A DNA stretch of 5,011 nucleotides from an uncultured Cloacibacillus sp. Lineage in GTDB: Bacteria > Synergistota > Synergistia > Synergistales > Synergistaceae. The position numbers and the translations under genes were made by a program. The stretch spans positions 1-5,011 of the forward strand of contig CAKSWL010000185.1 of assembly GCA_934511335.1 (NCBI GenBank), read 5' to 3'. Positions 1 through 5,011 of the stretch are shown in pieces. Numbering within the stretch: position 1 is the stretch's first letter; the number at the start of each line of letters is the position of its first letter. Below the pieces are notes generated by a model that worked only from the letters and a program-made list of their open reading frames with translations, was not told the origin of the DNA and searched no databases.

Positions 1-1
1 G

Positions 2-184
2 TTAGGTATAAAACAACAGCCGCCACGCTCTGGAAATACGTTCGTTATTACCAATAACTTTACCATATCAGGCAACGATCCGACAAGCATCGAGCAAGAA
101 GTGCGCCGCATCTTAGCAGATATCGAGCGCAGGGCGCGTGCTAAAGAAAGGGGAAAGTTCACAGATGCTCCTATCTTTGGGTGA
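2..184 (+). CDS. Phage tail tape measure protein, C-terminal fragment
   Basis: This is the last 60 codons of an open frame that enters from the left edge and stops at TGA 182-184. The tail is hydrophilic and highly charged, with a helical segment (SIEQEVRRILADIERRARA) followed by a short basic end. Such ends are seen at the C terminus of tail tape measure proteins, which run inside the tail tube and set its length. The assignment rests mainly on position: in P2- and Mu-type tail operons the tape measure gene lies directly before gpU, as here. The stop codon lies inside the next gene (20 nt overlap with the chosen gpU start), consistent with coupled translation. The fragment has no diagnostic domain, so another tail protein is possible. 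Confidence 0.6.
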   Translation, partial: LGIKQQPPRSGNTFVITNNFTISGNDPTSIEQEVRRILADIERRARAKERGKFTDAPIFG

Positions 185-548
185 TTTCCAGTTCTCCGTC
201 GACAGCGCCGCCTATGACCGCCTGACTATCAAGGCAGAATATCCCTGGTCTAAGGCAGAGCGGCTGGGTTCTGTTCCGCAGCTTCAGGCCGTAGGCAAGG
301 AGCACCGCACTATTTCGATCAGCGGCGCGGTCTTTCCCTCTTACAACAACGTGGGGGACTATCAAATCGAGTCGATCAGAGAGCTTGCCGCAAAGATGAC
401 ACCTCAGATACTAGTCGCCGGCGACGGTAAGAATCTCGGCAAATGGTGCGTCATCTCAATCTCAGAAGATGATTCCTGCTTCTTTGAACAGGGGACGCCG
501 CGGAAACAGTCATATACGCTGGAGCTGGAGAGGTACTCAAATGAATAG
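165..548 (+). CDS. Phage tail protein, P2 gpU family
   Basis: This encodes 127 residues, the usual size for the P2 gpU family of tail terminator/completion proteins that close the head-proximal end of the tail tube. Family features are visible: an N-terminal LSLGDFQFSV strand, a YPWSKAERLGSVPQLQ segment, ISISGAVFPSY, a middle helix with SIRELAAK, then LGKWCVISISED and the C-terminal FFEQGTPRKQSYTLEL strand pair. I chose ATG 165 because homologues begin at about this point and a GAAAGGGG ribosome site (146-153) lies 11 nt upstream. An in-frame GTG at 138 would add nine unconserved residues. It overlaps the tape measure gene upstream and gpX downstream (8 nt), so it belongs to a late tail operon. 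Confidence 0.9.
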   Translation: MLLSLGDFQFSVDSAAYDRLTIKAEYPWSKAERLGSVPQLQAVGKEHRTISISGAVFPSYNNVGDYQIESIRELAAKMTPQILVAGDGKNLGKWCVISISEDDSCFFEQGTPRKQSYTLELERYSNE

Positions 549-738
549 TATCGCCGCAAAAGAAAACGACAGGCTCGACCTCATCTGCTGGAAACACTAC
601 GGCACGCTCTTTGGCCGCGCCGTCGAACAGGTGCTTGAGGCCAATCCAGGCATATCTGCCACGGAGGAGCTTGCTTCCGGCGTCGTTGTCTTATTGCCGG
701 ATATAGAGCTCCTACCGCTGGAGCGTTCGCTATGGTAG
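541..738 (+). CDS. Phage tail protein X (LysM-like, gpX family)
   Basis: This encodes a 65-residue protein of the gpX tail family, which is a small LysM-like fold. The N-terminal NDRLDLICWKHYG (residues 9-21) matches the start of such domains, followed by a helix ending in VLEANPGI and the closing SGVVVLLPDI strand. In phages and tailocins these small proteins sit at or near the baseplate and may contact peptidoglycan or link tube to hub. The start ATG 541 is supported by GGAGAGG (527-533) seven nucleotides upstream and by length; upstream in-frame codons to 469 lie inside gpU and look like shadow sequence. It overlaps gpU by 8 nt and gpD by 7 nt. Confidence 0.88.
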   Translation: MNSIAAKENDRLDLICWKHYGTLFGRAVEQVLEANPGISATEELASGVVVLLPDIELLPLERSLW

Positions 739-1694
739 AGCTTTATACGCCGGTCTTCCGCGTCGAGGCAGACGGTCTTGACCGTACCCGCGAGGTATGG
801 CGGTATCTTTCTTCGCTCGAATACACGGATGCGGAAGAGGATGAGAGCGATGCCGTCGACATCACGGTGGCAAACTGCCCGGCATTTTCAATTCCCAAAC
901 GCGGCGCGGTCTTAAAGCTCTGGCTCGGATGGAAGGAAAGCTCGATGAAATATTTCGGAGCCTTCATAGTCGATGAAGTGAACGGACAGTTTAGAGCGGC
1001 GACAATGACGATCTCCGCGAAGTCGGCGGATCTTACGGGAAGCTCGACATCGAAAGAGAAAGCGGATATAGAATGGGAGAACATTTCGTTAGCGGATCTG
1101 ACGGTCAAAATAGCCGCGAAACACGGCTGCAAGGCAAAAGTGCTGCTTGATGCCCGCTACGCGTATCAGGCGCAGACACGGGAAAGCGATATCGCCTTCC
1201 TGCGTCGTCTGGCAAAGGAGGCGGGGGCGTCGCTCACAATCAAAGATAAAACCTTCGTCATCGCCCCCTGCGGCGAAGCATTCCGCGCGGAAGCCCAAAT
1301 ATCGTATAAAGACGTCATAAGCGGAGGCTGGACGCTTCAGGAACGCGAAAAATACCAAGCCGTCACGGCGAAATGGTGGAATAAAGACAGAGCCGAAGAA
1401 GAAAGCGTCAGCAGCGGCGGCGGGCAGCCCGCGTACGTCATAAAAAAACGCTTTGCGAATGCCGCCGAAGCGCGAAATGCCGCGACGAATTATATGGCAA
1501 AGCTAGCCAAGGGTGAGCTTGAGCTTGACCTCACGACGGCGGGCGACCCCACGCTCGTCTCCGGCGCGAAAGTCGCCTGCACCGGCTTCTCGCCGCAAGA
1601 AATCAACGGCAGCTACCTGGTAAAATCCGTGAGGCATTCAATCTCAAAATCAAGCGGCTGGACCACGGATATAACGCTTGACAAACTGCCGTAG
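732..1694 (+). CDS. Phage late control protein D / baseplate hub (gpD family)
   Basis: This encodes 320 residues of the phage late control gene D family, structurally related to the T4 gp27 hub that sits under the tail tube and carries the spike. Visible features are an N-terminal beta-rich domain (PVFRVEADGLDRT..., DAVDITVANC), a middle region with GAFIVDEVNG, and the highly characteristic QTRESDIAFLRRLAKEAG beginning at residue 148. The C-terminal half has AARNAATNY-like spacing (AEARNAATNYMAKL) and ends with the GSYLVKSVRHSISKSSGWTTDITLDKLP strands. The start ATG 732 overlaps the gpX stop and has GGAG (720-723) eight nucleotides upstream. It is the last recognisable phage gene before host-type sequence, matching the place of D near the right end of P2-like prophages. 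The frame is intact. Confidence 0.92.
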   Translation: MVELYTPVFRVEADGLDRTREVWRYLSSLEYTDAEEDESDAVDITVANCPAFSIPKRGAVLKLWLGWKESSMKYFGAFIVDEVNGQFRAATMTISAKSADLTGSSTSKEKADIEWENISLADLTVKIAAKHGCKAKVLLDARYAYQAQTRESDIAFLRRLAKEAGASLTIKDKTFVIAPCGEAFRAEAQISYKDVISGGWTLQEREKYQAVTAKWWNKDRAEEESVSSGGGQPAYVIKKRFANAAEARNAATNYMAKLAKGELELDLTTAGDPTLVSGAKVACTGFSPQEINGSYLVKSVRHSISKSSGWTTDITLDKLP

Positions 1695-1699
1695 GCATC

Positions 1700-1729
1700 A
1701 AAAAAGCGGAGCAAAAAATAAACTCCGCT
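1700..1729 (-). terminator. Rho-independent terminator for leftward transcription
   Basis: AGCGGAG (1705-1711) pairs perfectly with CTCCGCT (1723-1729) across an 11-nt A-rich loop. Read on the minus strand the 7-bp stem is followed by six T (complement of 1700-1705), the usual terminator layout. On the plus strand the stem is followed by AACAAACC, with no U-run, so it would be a poor terminator for the tail operon, although it could still protect the 3' end of that mRNA. No minus-strand gene is visible nearby. Confidence 0.45.
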
Positions 1730-1764
1730 AACAAACCAAACCACCAAAGTTTCTCATAAAGGAG

Positions 1765-1773
1765 TTATCCACA
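1765..1773 (+). promoter_or_regulatory. Consensus DnaA box
   Basis: TTATCCACA is an exact match to the high-affinity DnaA-binding consensus. I see no second box near it, so this is not an origin. It could be a single DnaA-titration or regulatory site, or chance: one exact 9-mer is expected only about once in a hundred kilobases when both strands are counted, but many motifs were considered. Confidence 0.3.
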
Positions 1774-1780
1774 TTGTGAA

Positions 1781-1812
1781 AAATTATCATCACGCGAGAA
1801 TGAAATTATCAT
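1781..1812 (+). repeat. Direct repeat pair AAATTATCAT, 22-bp period
   Basis: AAATTATCAT occurs at 1781-1790 and 1803-1812. Each copy lies in a short imperfect dyad of the form TGA...TCA (TGAAAAATTATCA and TGAAATTATCA). The 22-bp period puts both on the same face of the helix, about 90-120 bp upstream of the ArsC-like start codon. This is the geometry expected of paired operator half-sites. The reverse strand reads TGATAAT, reminiscent of a Fur half-site, but the match is partial and no regulator can be named. Confidence 0.35.
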
Positions 1813-1824
1813 TTGCAGTGGGAT

Positions 1825-1858
1825 TTGCCAATGTTGAGAGGGCCTTTTATATTATAAT
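1825..1858 (+). promoter_or_regulatory. Possible promoter for the ArsC-like gene
   Basis: The stretch before the ArsC-like gene is strongly AT-rich. TTGCCA (1825-1830) and TTATAT (1848-1853) lie 17 bp apart, giving a plausible sigma-70-type pair. An exact TATAAT is present at 1853-1858, but the best -35 for it (TTGAGA 1834-1839) is only 13 bp away. Transcription would start about 35-45 nt before the ATG. Exact boxes are uncertain. Confidence 0.35.
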
Positions 1859-1903
1859 TTTTACACTAATACTAATAATACAGATAAGAGGAGATGACCG
1901 GCT

Positions 1904-2257
1904 ATGCTTTTACTCTGCTACCCGCAGTGAACGACATGCCAAAAGGCCAGGGGCTGGCTTAAAGGACACGGGATCGAATATACGGAGCGCAACATCAAAA
2001 CCGAGAACCCCACCGTCGGTGAGATAAAAGACTGGCAGCGGCTCTCGGGACAGCCGCTGAAAAAATTCTTCAATACAAGCGGCAGCTCCTATAAAGCGCT
2101 CGGCCTCAGCAAAAAATTACCAGCACTCTCCGAAGCAGAGCAGATAGGGCTGCTCGCCGCCGACGGGATGCTCGTCAAACGCCCGCTCGCCATCCTGCCA
2201 GACAGGGTGCTGATCGGTTTCAAAGAAGAAGAATGGGAAAAGGAGTTCTCTAGATAA
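1904..2257 (+). CDS. Selenocysteine-containing ArsC/Spx-family oxidoreductase (TGA codon 9 read as Sec)
   Basis: This is a full-length 117-residue frame of the ArsC/Spx/YffB-like family (thioredoxin fold), normally about 115-120 residues, readable only if TGA at 1928-1930 is decoded. The start reads MLLLCYPQ-U-TTC-QKARGWL. The family has CxxC at this exact place, so Sec replaces the first, redox-active Cys and Cys12 resolves. Further family hallmarks are GIEYTERNIKTENPT, LSGQPLKKFFNTSG, the ADGMLVKRP stretch with the conserved Arg-Pro, and VLIGFKEEEW near the end. Translation starts at ATG 1904 with GAGGAG (1888-1893) ten nucleotides upstream. No other stop or frameshift exists across the whole frame, and a SECIS-like hairpin follows the TGA. 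Members of this family are often labelled arsenate reductases, but no ars genes are nearby; a thiol/selenol redox role is safer. The alternative is a TGC-to-TGA nonsense mutation, considered because the next gene is decayed. Confidence 0.8.
1928..1965 (+). promoter_or_regulatory. UGA(Sec) codon with bacterial SECIS-like stem-loop
   Basis: After TGA 1928-1930, AGGCCAG (1944-1950) pairs with CTGGCTT (1954-1960), seven pairs including one G-U, closing a GGG loop at 1951-1953. A symmetric AAA/AAA internal loop (1941-1943 and 1961-1963) then leads to a CC/GG lower pair (1939-1940 with 1964-1965). The loop begins 20 nt after the UGA. Known bacterial SECIS elements have a small apical loop with G at its first positions, about 16-37 nt downstream of UGA, on a 4-16-bp stem; this hairpin meets each point. 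SelB would bind the loop and deliver Sec-tRNA. Confidence 0.7.
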
Positions 2258-2264
2258 AAAAATA

Positions 2265-3373
2265 ATGACTATCCCACAGAATATAAAAGAAAAAATGACC
2301 GAGCGCCGGCGGGACTTCCATAAATATCCCGAAAGCGGTTGGGCGGAGTTCAGAACGACTGCGGCGATCGCCGGGATCCTTGAAAAAACGGGCTGGAAGG
2401 TGCGCTTTGCAAAAGATTTTATCGACCCCGACGAGGTCATGGGCTGCACGATAGTCCCCAAATAGAGCGCGAACGCGCGCTTTCACAGGGCGCCGACAGG
2501 AGAGCTCCCGCAAAGATCGGCGGCTACACCGGCCTCACGGCGACGCTTTTGACCGGCAGAAAAGGCCCCGTCACACTCTTTCGCTTCGACATCGACTGTG
2601 TGGAAACCGAAGAGGCGCGCGACGCGGAACACCTTCCGGCGCACGCGGGGTTTGCCTCCGTGAATCCCGGCTGGATGCACGCCTGCGGACACGACGGACA
2701 CGCCGCCGTCAGCCTCGCCCTGGCGGAGATGCTTATGGAGGCAAATGAGCGGCTGCGCGGCAAAATACGCCTCGTCTTTCAGCCGGCGGAGGAGGGCGTG
2801 CGCGGCGGTTACGCAATGTCGGTGGCGGGAGTCGCGGACGACGCGGACTATTTCATCGCCATGCACCTCGGACTCGGAAAAACCGACCGGCAGCGTCTGC
2901 GGCGGCATCGGCGGCTTTCTCTGCTCCACAAAATTCGGCGCCGATTTCCGCGGCGTCGGCGCCCACGCCGGAGGGAAACCGAAGCGCGGGAAGAACGCGC
3001 TGCTCGCGGCTGCCGCAGCGGCGGTCAACATGCACGCGATCTCGCCCCATTCGGGCGGCGCGACACACGTCAACGTCGGCGTCCTCAACGCCGGCGAGAG
3101 CGACCGCAGGCTCGCCGCGGTAATAATGAAGGCGCACAGGGCGCCGCCGGCGTGACGCAGCTGGAAGAATACCGCACGATGCACGTCAGCGGCGACGCCT
3201 GTTGGCTCATGCGGCGCGTCTAGGAACGCGGCGGGCTCGCCGCTTGTGTGGGGATCGGCGCTGCGACCGCCGCCGGCCACCACAACAACCGCTTCAACTT
3301 CGACGAAGAGGCGACGCCGGTCGCGCTCGAGGTGCTGCTCAAGAGCGCGCTCCTGCTCAGCGGAAGGCAGTAA
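2265..3373 (+). pseudogene. Decayed M20 family amidohydrolase (AbgA / p-aminobenzoyl-glutamate hydrolase type)
   Basis: This is the remnant of a zinc amidohydrolase of peptidase family M20, closest by eye to AbgA-type aminobenzoyl-glutamate hydrolases. The protein is recognisable in pieces: RRRDFHKYPESGWAEFRTT at the N terminus, FRFDIDC, the metal-binding HACGHDGH (near 2677-2702), the catalytic QPAEEGVRGG (near 2779-2808), the dimerisation-domain VGAHAGGKPKRGKNALLAA, and the C-terminal AAGHHNNRFNFDEE (3269-3310). Lesions are a one-base loss near 2462-2464, a one-base gain in the A-run 2878-2882, a one-base loss near 3140-3146, and a CAG-to-TAG change at 3221-3223. Roughly 60 or more residues appear to be missing after NVGVLNAGE (near 3096-3110). 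The GSED-like motif reads VSGDA. It starts 7 nt after the ArsC-like gene with no clear ribosome site, so it was probably cotranscribed. No functional enzyme is expected. Confidence 0.88.
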
Positions 3374-3654
3374 GTCCGCAGCGCAAACCCGCTTACAATT
3401 ACGCCGTTTTACTGCAGCTACTCTTTTACCGAAGGCGCCCCATCCCCGGGGCATCACGGGCCTCCGGCAATTTTATCGCCGGACGCCAGCACATGTAAAT
3501 TTCCGCTTGACTCTTTAGGGCAAAAGACGCAAAATTATCTCCGATATTTATTGTGCGGTTTAAGGTTTAAAGAAATAAAAACAAACCGGCCGCCGATGAA
3601 AAAGCTGGTTTTTTGTTGATCAGTTAAATTTTACGCTTTCGGAGGGTTTTTAGG
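3374..3654. other. Gene-free interval with hairpins
   Basis: These 281 bp follow the amidohydrolase remnant. I see no credible gene in them on either strand. Two GC hairpins lie at 3437-3452 (GCCCC/GGGGC, 6-nt loop) and 3463-3483 (TCCGGC/GCCGGA, 9-nt loop); neither has a T-run, so they are at most weak mRNA 3'-end structures. Beyond about 3490 the sequence becomes AT-rich, with TTGACT at 3507-3512 but no well-spaced -10, and a tandem GGTTTAA duplication at 3557-3570, then the terminator-like hairpin before the regulator gene. Confidence 0.5.
3583..3614 (+). terminator. Rho-independent terminator or leader attenuator before the Lrp-type gene
   Basis: AAACCGGC (3583-3590) pairs with GCTGGTTT (3604-3611), eight pairs with one G-U, across a 13-nt loop, followed by T-run 3609-3614. 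It would end transcripts coming from the ArsC-like/amidohydrolase unit. It lies only about 40 nt before the next start codon, and the short gap offers no clear promoter, so it may instead lie in the leader of the regulator gene and act as an attenuator. Confidence 0.6.
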
Positions 3655-4149
3655 ATGGACAGCAGGCATAGAGAAGAGATACTTCGGCTTCTTGAACAGA
3701 ACGCCAAATATACGGCAAAAGATATCGCCGTCATGCTCGACATGGATGTGATAGAGGTCAAGAACGAAATCGATATCATGGAGAAAGAGCGCATCATCTG
3801 CGGCTACCACGCGATCGTGGATTGGGACAAAACGGACGACGAAAAGATCTCCGCTCTCATCGAGCTTAAGGTGACGCCGCAGCGCGGCGAAGGCTTCGAC
3901 CGCATCGCTGAGAAGATCTACCAGTACCCCGAGGTAGAATCGCTCTATCTGATGTCGGGCGGCTACGATTTCTCGGTGATCCTTAAAAAGGCGACGATGA
4001 AGGAGATCGCCAACTTCGTCTCGTCACGGCTCGCGGTCATTGAAGAGGTGCAGGGCACGGCGACGCATATCGTGCTCGTGCGCTACAAGGACCACGGGAT
4101 ACAGCTGGCGGCTCCGAAAAAAGATATGAGGATGGTGGTGACGCCGTGA
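3655..4149 (+). CDS. AsnC/Lrp-family transcriptional regulator
   Basis: This encodes 164 residues with the standard two-part AsnC/Lrp layout. An N-terminal winged helix-turn-helix spans about residues 4-50 (REEILRLLEQNAKYTAKDIA, then VIEVKNEIDIMEKERIICGY leading into the linker strand). A C-terminal ligand-binding/oligomerisation (RAM) domain spans about 66-140, with ALIELKV, EVESLYLMSGGYDFSVILK (the GGYD turn near 102-105) and GTATHIVL near 134-141. The family usually binds amino acids and forms DNA-wrapping dimers to octamers. The start ATG 3655 has GGAGGG (3641-3646) eight nucleotides upstream. Its stop overlaps the aminotransferase start (GTGA), so the two are cotranscribed. The pair resembles alaR-alaT of Bacillus subtilis, so self-contained control of alanine or a related amino acid is likely; the ligand is inferred. 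Confidence 0.92.
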   Translation: MDSRHREEILRLLEQNAKYTAKDIAVMLDMDVIEVKNEIDIMEKERIICGYHAIVDWDKTDDEKISALIELKVTPQRGEGFDRIAEKIYQYPEVESLYLMSGGYDFSVILKKATMKEIANFVSSRLAVIEEVQGTATHIVLVRYKDHGIQLAAPKKDMRMVVTP

Positions 4150-5011
4150 GGGATTTCATCTGCGAGAAGATAAAAAAGATAAAGCCGTCAGGCATACGCC
4201 GCCTCTTTGACATTGCAAGCGAAATACCGGACGTCATCTCGCTTGGGGTCGGCGAGCCGGATTTCGACACCCCCTGGCACATCCGCGAGGAGGGCATCTA
4301 TTCCCTGCACAAAGGACGCACCTTTTACACCTCCAATTCGGGGCTCATCGAGCTCCGTGAGGAGATCGCGCTTTTCATGAAACGCAAGTACGGGCTCGCC
4401 TATGACCCCAGGCATGAGATAGTGCTGACAGTCGGCGGCAGCGAAGCCATCGACATCGCGCTGCGCGCGATCATCGACCCTGGCGACGAGGTGGTCTACC
4501 CCGAACCCTGCTTCGTCTCCTACGAGCCCTGCATCCTGCTCTCCGACGGCGTGCCCGTTCCGGTCGCGCTCTCGGCGGAGACCGAGTTCCGCCTCCGGCC
4601 CGAGCAGCTTGAGGAGGCGATCACGCCGAAGACGAAGGCTCTGCTCATATCCTATCCCAACAACCCCACGGGGGCGATAATGGAGCGGGAGGACCTTGAA
4701 AAGCTGGTGCCGATCATCGTCAAGCACGACTTGCTCGTCATCTCCGACGAGATATACAGCGAACTCTCGTACAAAGGCCGCCACGTGAGCATCGCCTCTC
4801 TTCCGGGGATGCTGGAGCGAACGATCGTCATTAACGGCTTCTCAAAATCGTACGCGATGACGGGCTGGCGTCTCGGCTTCGCCTGCGGCCCCGCGGAGAT
4901 AATGGAATACATGCTGAAGATACACCAGTTCGGCATCATGTCCGCGCCGACGATGAGCCAGTACGCCGCGATTTCGGCGCTCAAAAACGGCGACCAGGAC
5001 ATCTTCACGAT
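4146..5011 (+). CDS. PLP-dependent class I/II aminotransferase (AlaT/PatA-like), N-terminal part
   Basis: This is the first 288 codons of a fold-type I aminotransferase that runs off the right edge; full length is typically about 390 residues. Family landmarks are ISLGVGEPDFDTP (substrate/PLP arm), VGGSEAIDIALRAIIDPGDEV (PLP phosphate site), YPNNPTG at 170-176, SDEIYSEL with Asp201 contacting the pyridine nitrogen and Tyr204, and SKSYAMTGWRLGF with the Schiff-base Lys234. All key residues seen are intact. It uses a GTG start at 4146 overlapping the regulator's TGA by 4 nt, so translation is probably coupled. It should move amino groups between an amino acid such as alanine or aspartate and 2-oxoglutarate or pyruvate in the cytoplasm. 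Substrate choice cannot be read from sequence; alanine is suggested by the alaR-alaT-like order. Confidence 0.93.
   Translation, partial: MRDFICEKIKKIKPSGIRRLFDIASEIPDVISLGVGEPDFDTPWHIREEGIYSLHKGRTFYTSNSGLIELREEIALFMKRKYGLAYDPRHEIVLTVGGSEAIDIALRAIIDPGDEVVYPEPCFVSYEPCILLSDGVPVPVALSAETEFRLRPEQLEEAITPKTKALLISYPNNPTGAIMEREDLEKLVPIIVKHDLLVISDEIYSELSYKGRHVSIASLPGMLERTIVINGFSKSYAMTGWRLGFACGPAEIMEYMLKIHQFGIMSAPTMSQYAAISALKNGDQDIFT

Larger units (their letters stand above)
1695..1903. other. Prophage-chromosome junction region (no gene)
   Basis: These 209 bp separate the last tail gene from the first non-phage gene. AT content is clearly higher than in the flanking genes. They contain, from left to right, a hairpin that reads as a terminator for leftward transcription, a ribosome-site-like AAAGGAG, a consensus DnaA box, two copies of AAATTATCAT and an AT-rich promoter-like stretch. 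Since P2-type prophages end soon after gene D, the attachment site is inferred to lie here, but the other end of the prophage is outside the window so the core repeat cannot be identified. No ogr-like zinc-finger gene is seen between D and the junction. Confidence 0.4.

Noticed and set aside
1928..1930. Reading the TGA in the ArsC-like gene as Trp or Cys through a changed genetic code.
   Set aside because: TGA ends the tape measure frame at 182-184 and the Lrp-type gene at 4147-4149 with normal overlapping downstream starts, so it is a stop codon in this genome.
1776..2027. An 83-codon GTG-started frame with a hydrophobic stretch (AFYIIIFTLILIIQI) and an upstream GGAG.
   Set aside because: Its second half lies out of frame inside the well-supported ArsC-like gene, and the hydrophobic run simply reflects the AT-rich promoter region. 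No family is recognisable.
3153..3155. TGA in the amidohydrolase remnant as a second possible Sec codon.
   Set aside because: It follows a frameshift, lies in a poorly conserved part with no Cys in the family, and the true frame continues around it.
2483..3457. A 324-codon open frame on the minus strand.
   Set aside because: It is antisense to the amidohydrolase remnant, whose motifs are clear on the plus strand; the composition is that of a high-GC shadow frame with no recognisable domain.
3437..3483. Two adjacent GC hairpins considered as terminators or the start of a repeat array.
   Set aside because: They lack T-runs and differ from one another in sequence, so they are neither good terminators nor repeats.
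4188..4784. A 198-codon minus-strand frame, with another at 4652-5008.
   Set aside because: Both are antisense to the aminotransferase, whose PLP motifs are unambiguous on the plus strand.

Overview
The window joins the tail-gene end of a prophage (about 1-1694) to a stretch of ordinary bacterial chromosome (about 1900-5011), all read on the + strand. The moderately high GC, frequent ATA and AGG codons, the P2/Mu-type tail genes and the amino-acid-metabolism genes would fit an anaerobic, amino-acid-fermenting bacterium. Synergistota of the Cloacibacillus/Synergistes type is my guess; no rRNA or other marker gene is present to prove it.

Region 1 (1-1694) holds the 3' end of a tail tape measure gene followed by gpU, gpX (LysM-like) and gpD homologues. 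These are tightly overlapped and probably translationally coupled: they build the tail tube end, tail completion and baseplate hub of a contractile-tailed phage or tailocin. In P2 the D gene lies near the right end of the integrated prophage, and here chromosomal genes begin about 200 bp after it. The prophage boundary is therefore probably in 1695-1900. That gap holds a hairpin that would terminate leftward transcription, a consensus DnaA box, a pair of 10-bp direct repeats about two helical turns apart, and an AT-rich promoter-like stretch.

Region 2 (1904-2257) is the main discovery candidate. It is a complete, undamaged 117-residue ArsC/Spx-family (thioredoxin-fold) reading frame whose only flaw is an in-frame TGA at codon 9. 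That codon is exactly the first, redox-active position of the family's CxxC motif (here UTTC). Starting 20 nt after the TGA is a GGG apical loop on a 7-bp stem that continues through a symmetric internal loop, matching the known layout of bacterial SECIS elements. The best reading is a selenocysteine-containing ArsC-like oxidoreductase. TGA serves as a normal stop elsewhere in the window, so this is not a changed genetic code.

Region 3 (2265-3373) is a badly decayed M20 amidohydrolase of the AbgA (p-aminobenzoyl-glutamate hydrolase) type, lying 7 nt after the ArsC-like gene. Three frameshifts, one nonsense codon and an internal deletion can be read directly. The contrast with the intact frame of its upstream neighbour argues that the TGA there is not simple decay.

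Region 4 (3374-5011) has a gene-free stretch with hairpins, including a good rho-independent terminator, then an AsnC/Lrp-family regulator that overlaps by 4 nt a class I/II PLP aminotransferase running off the right edge. The pair resembles the alaR-alaT arrangement of Bacillus subtilis, in which the regulator controls its cotranscribed aminotransferase.
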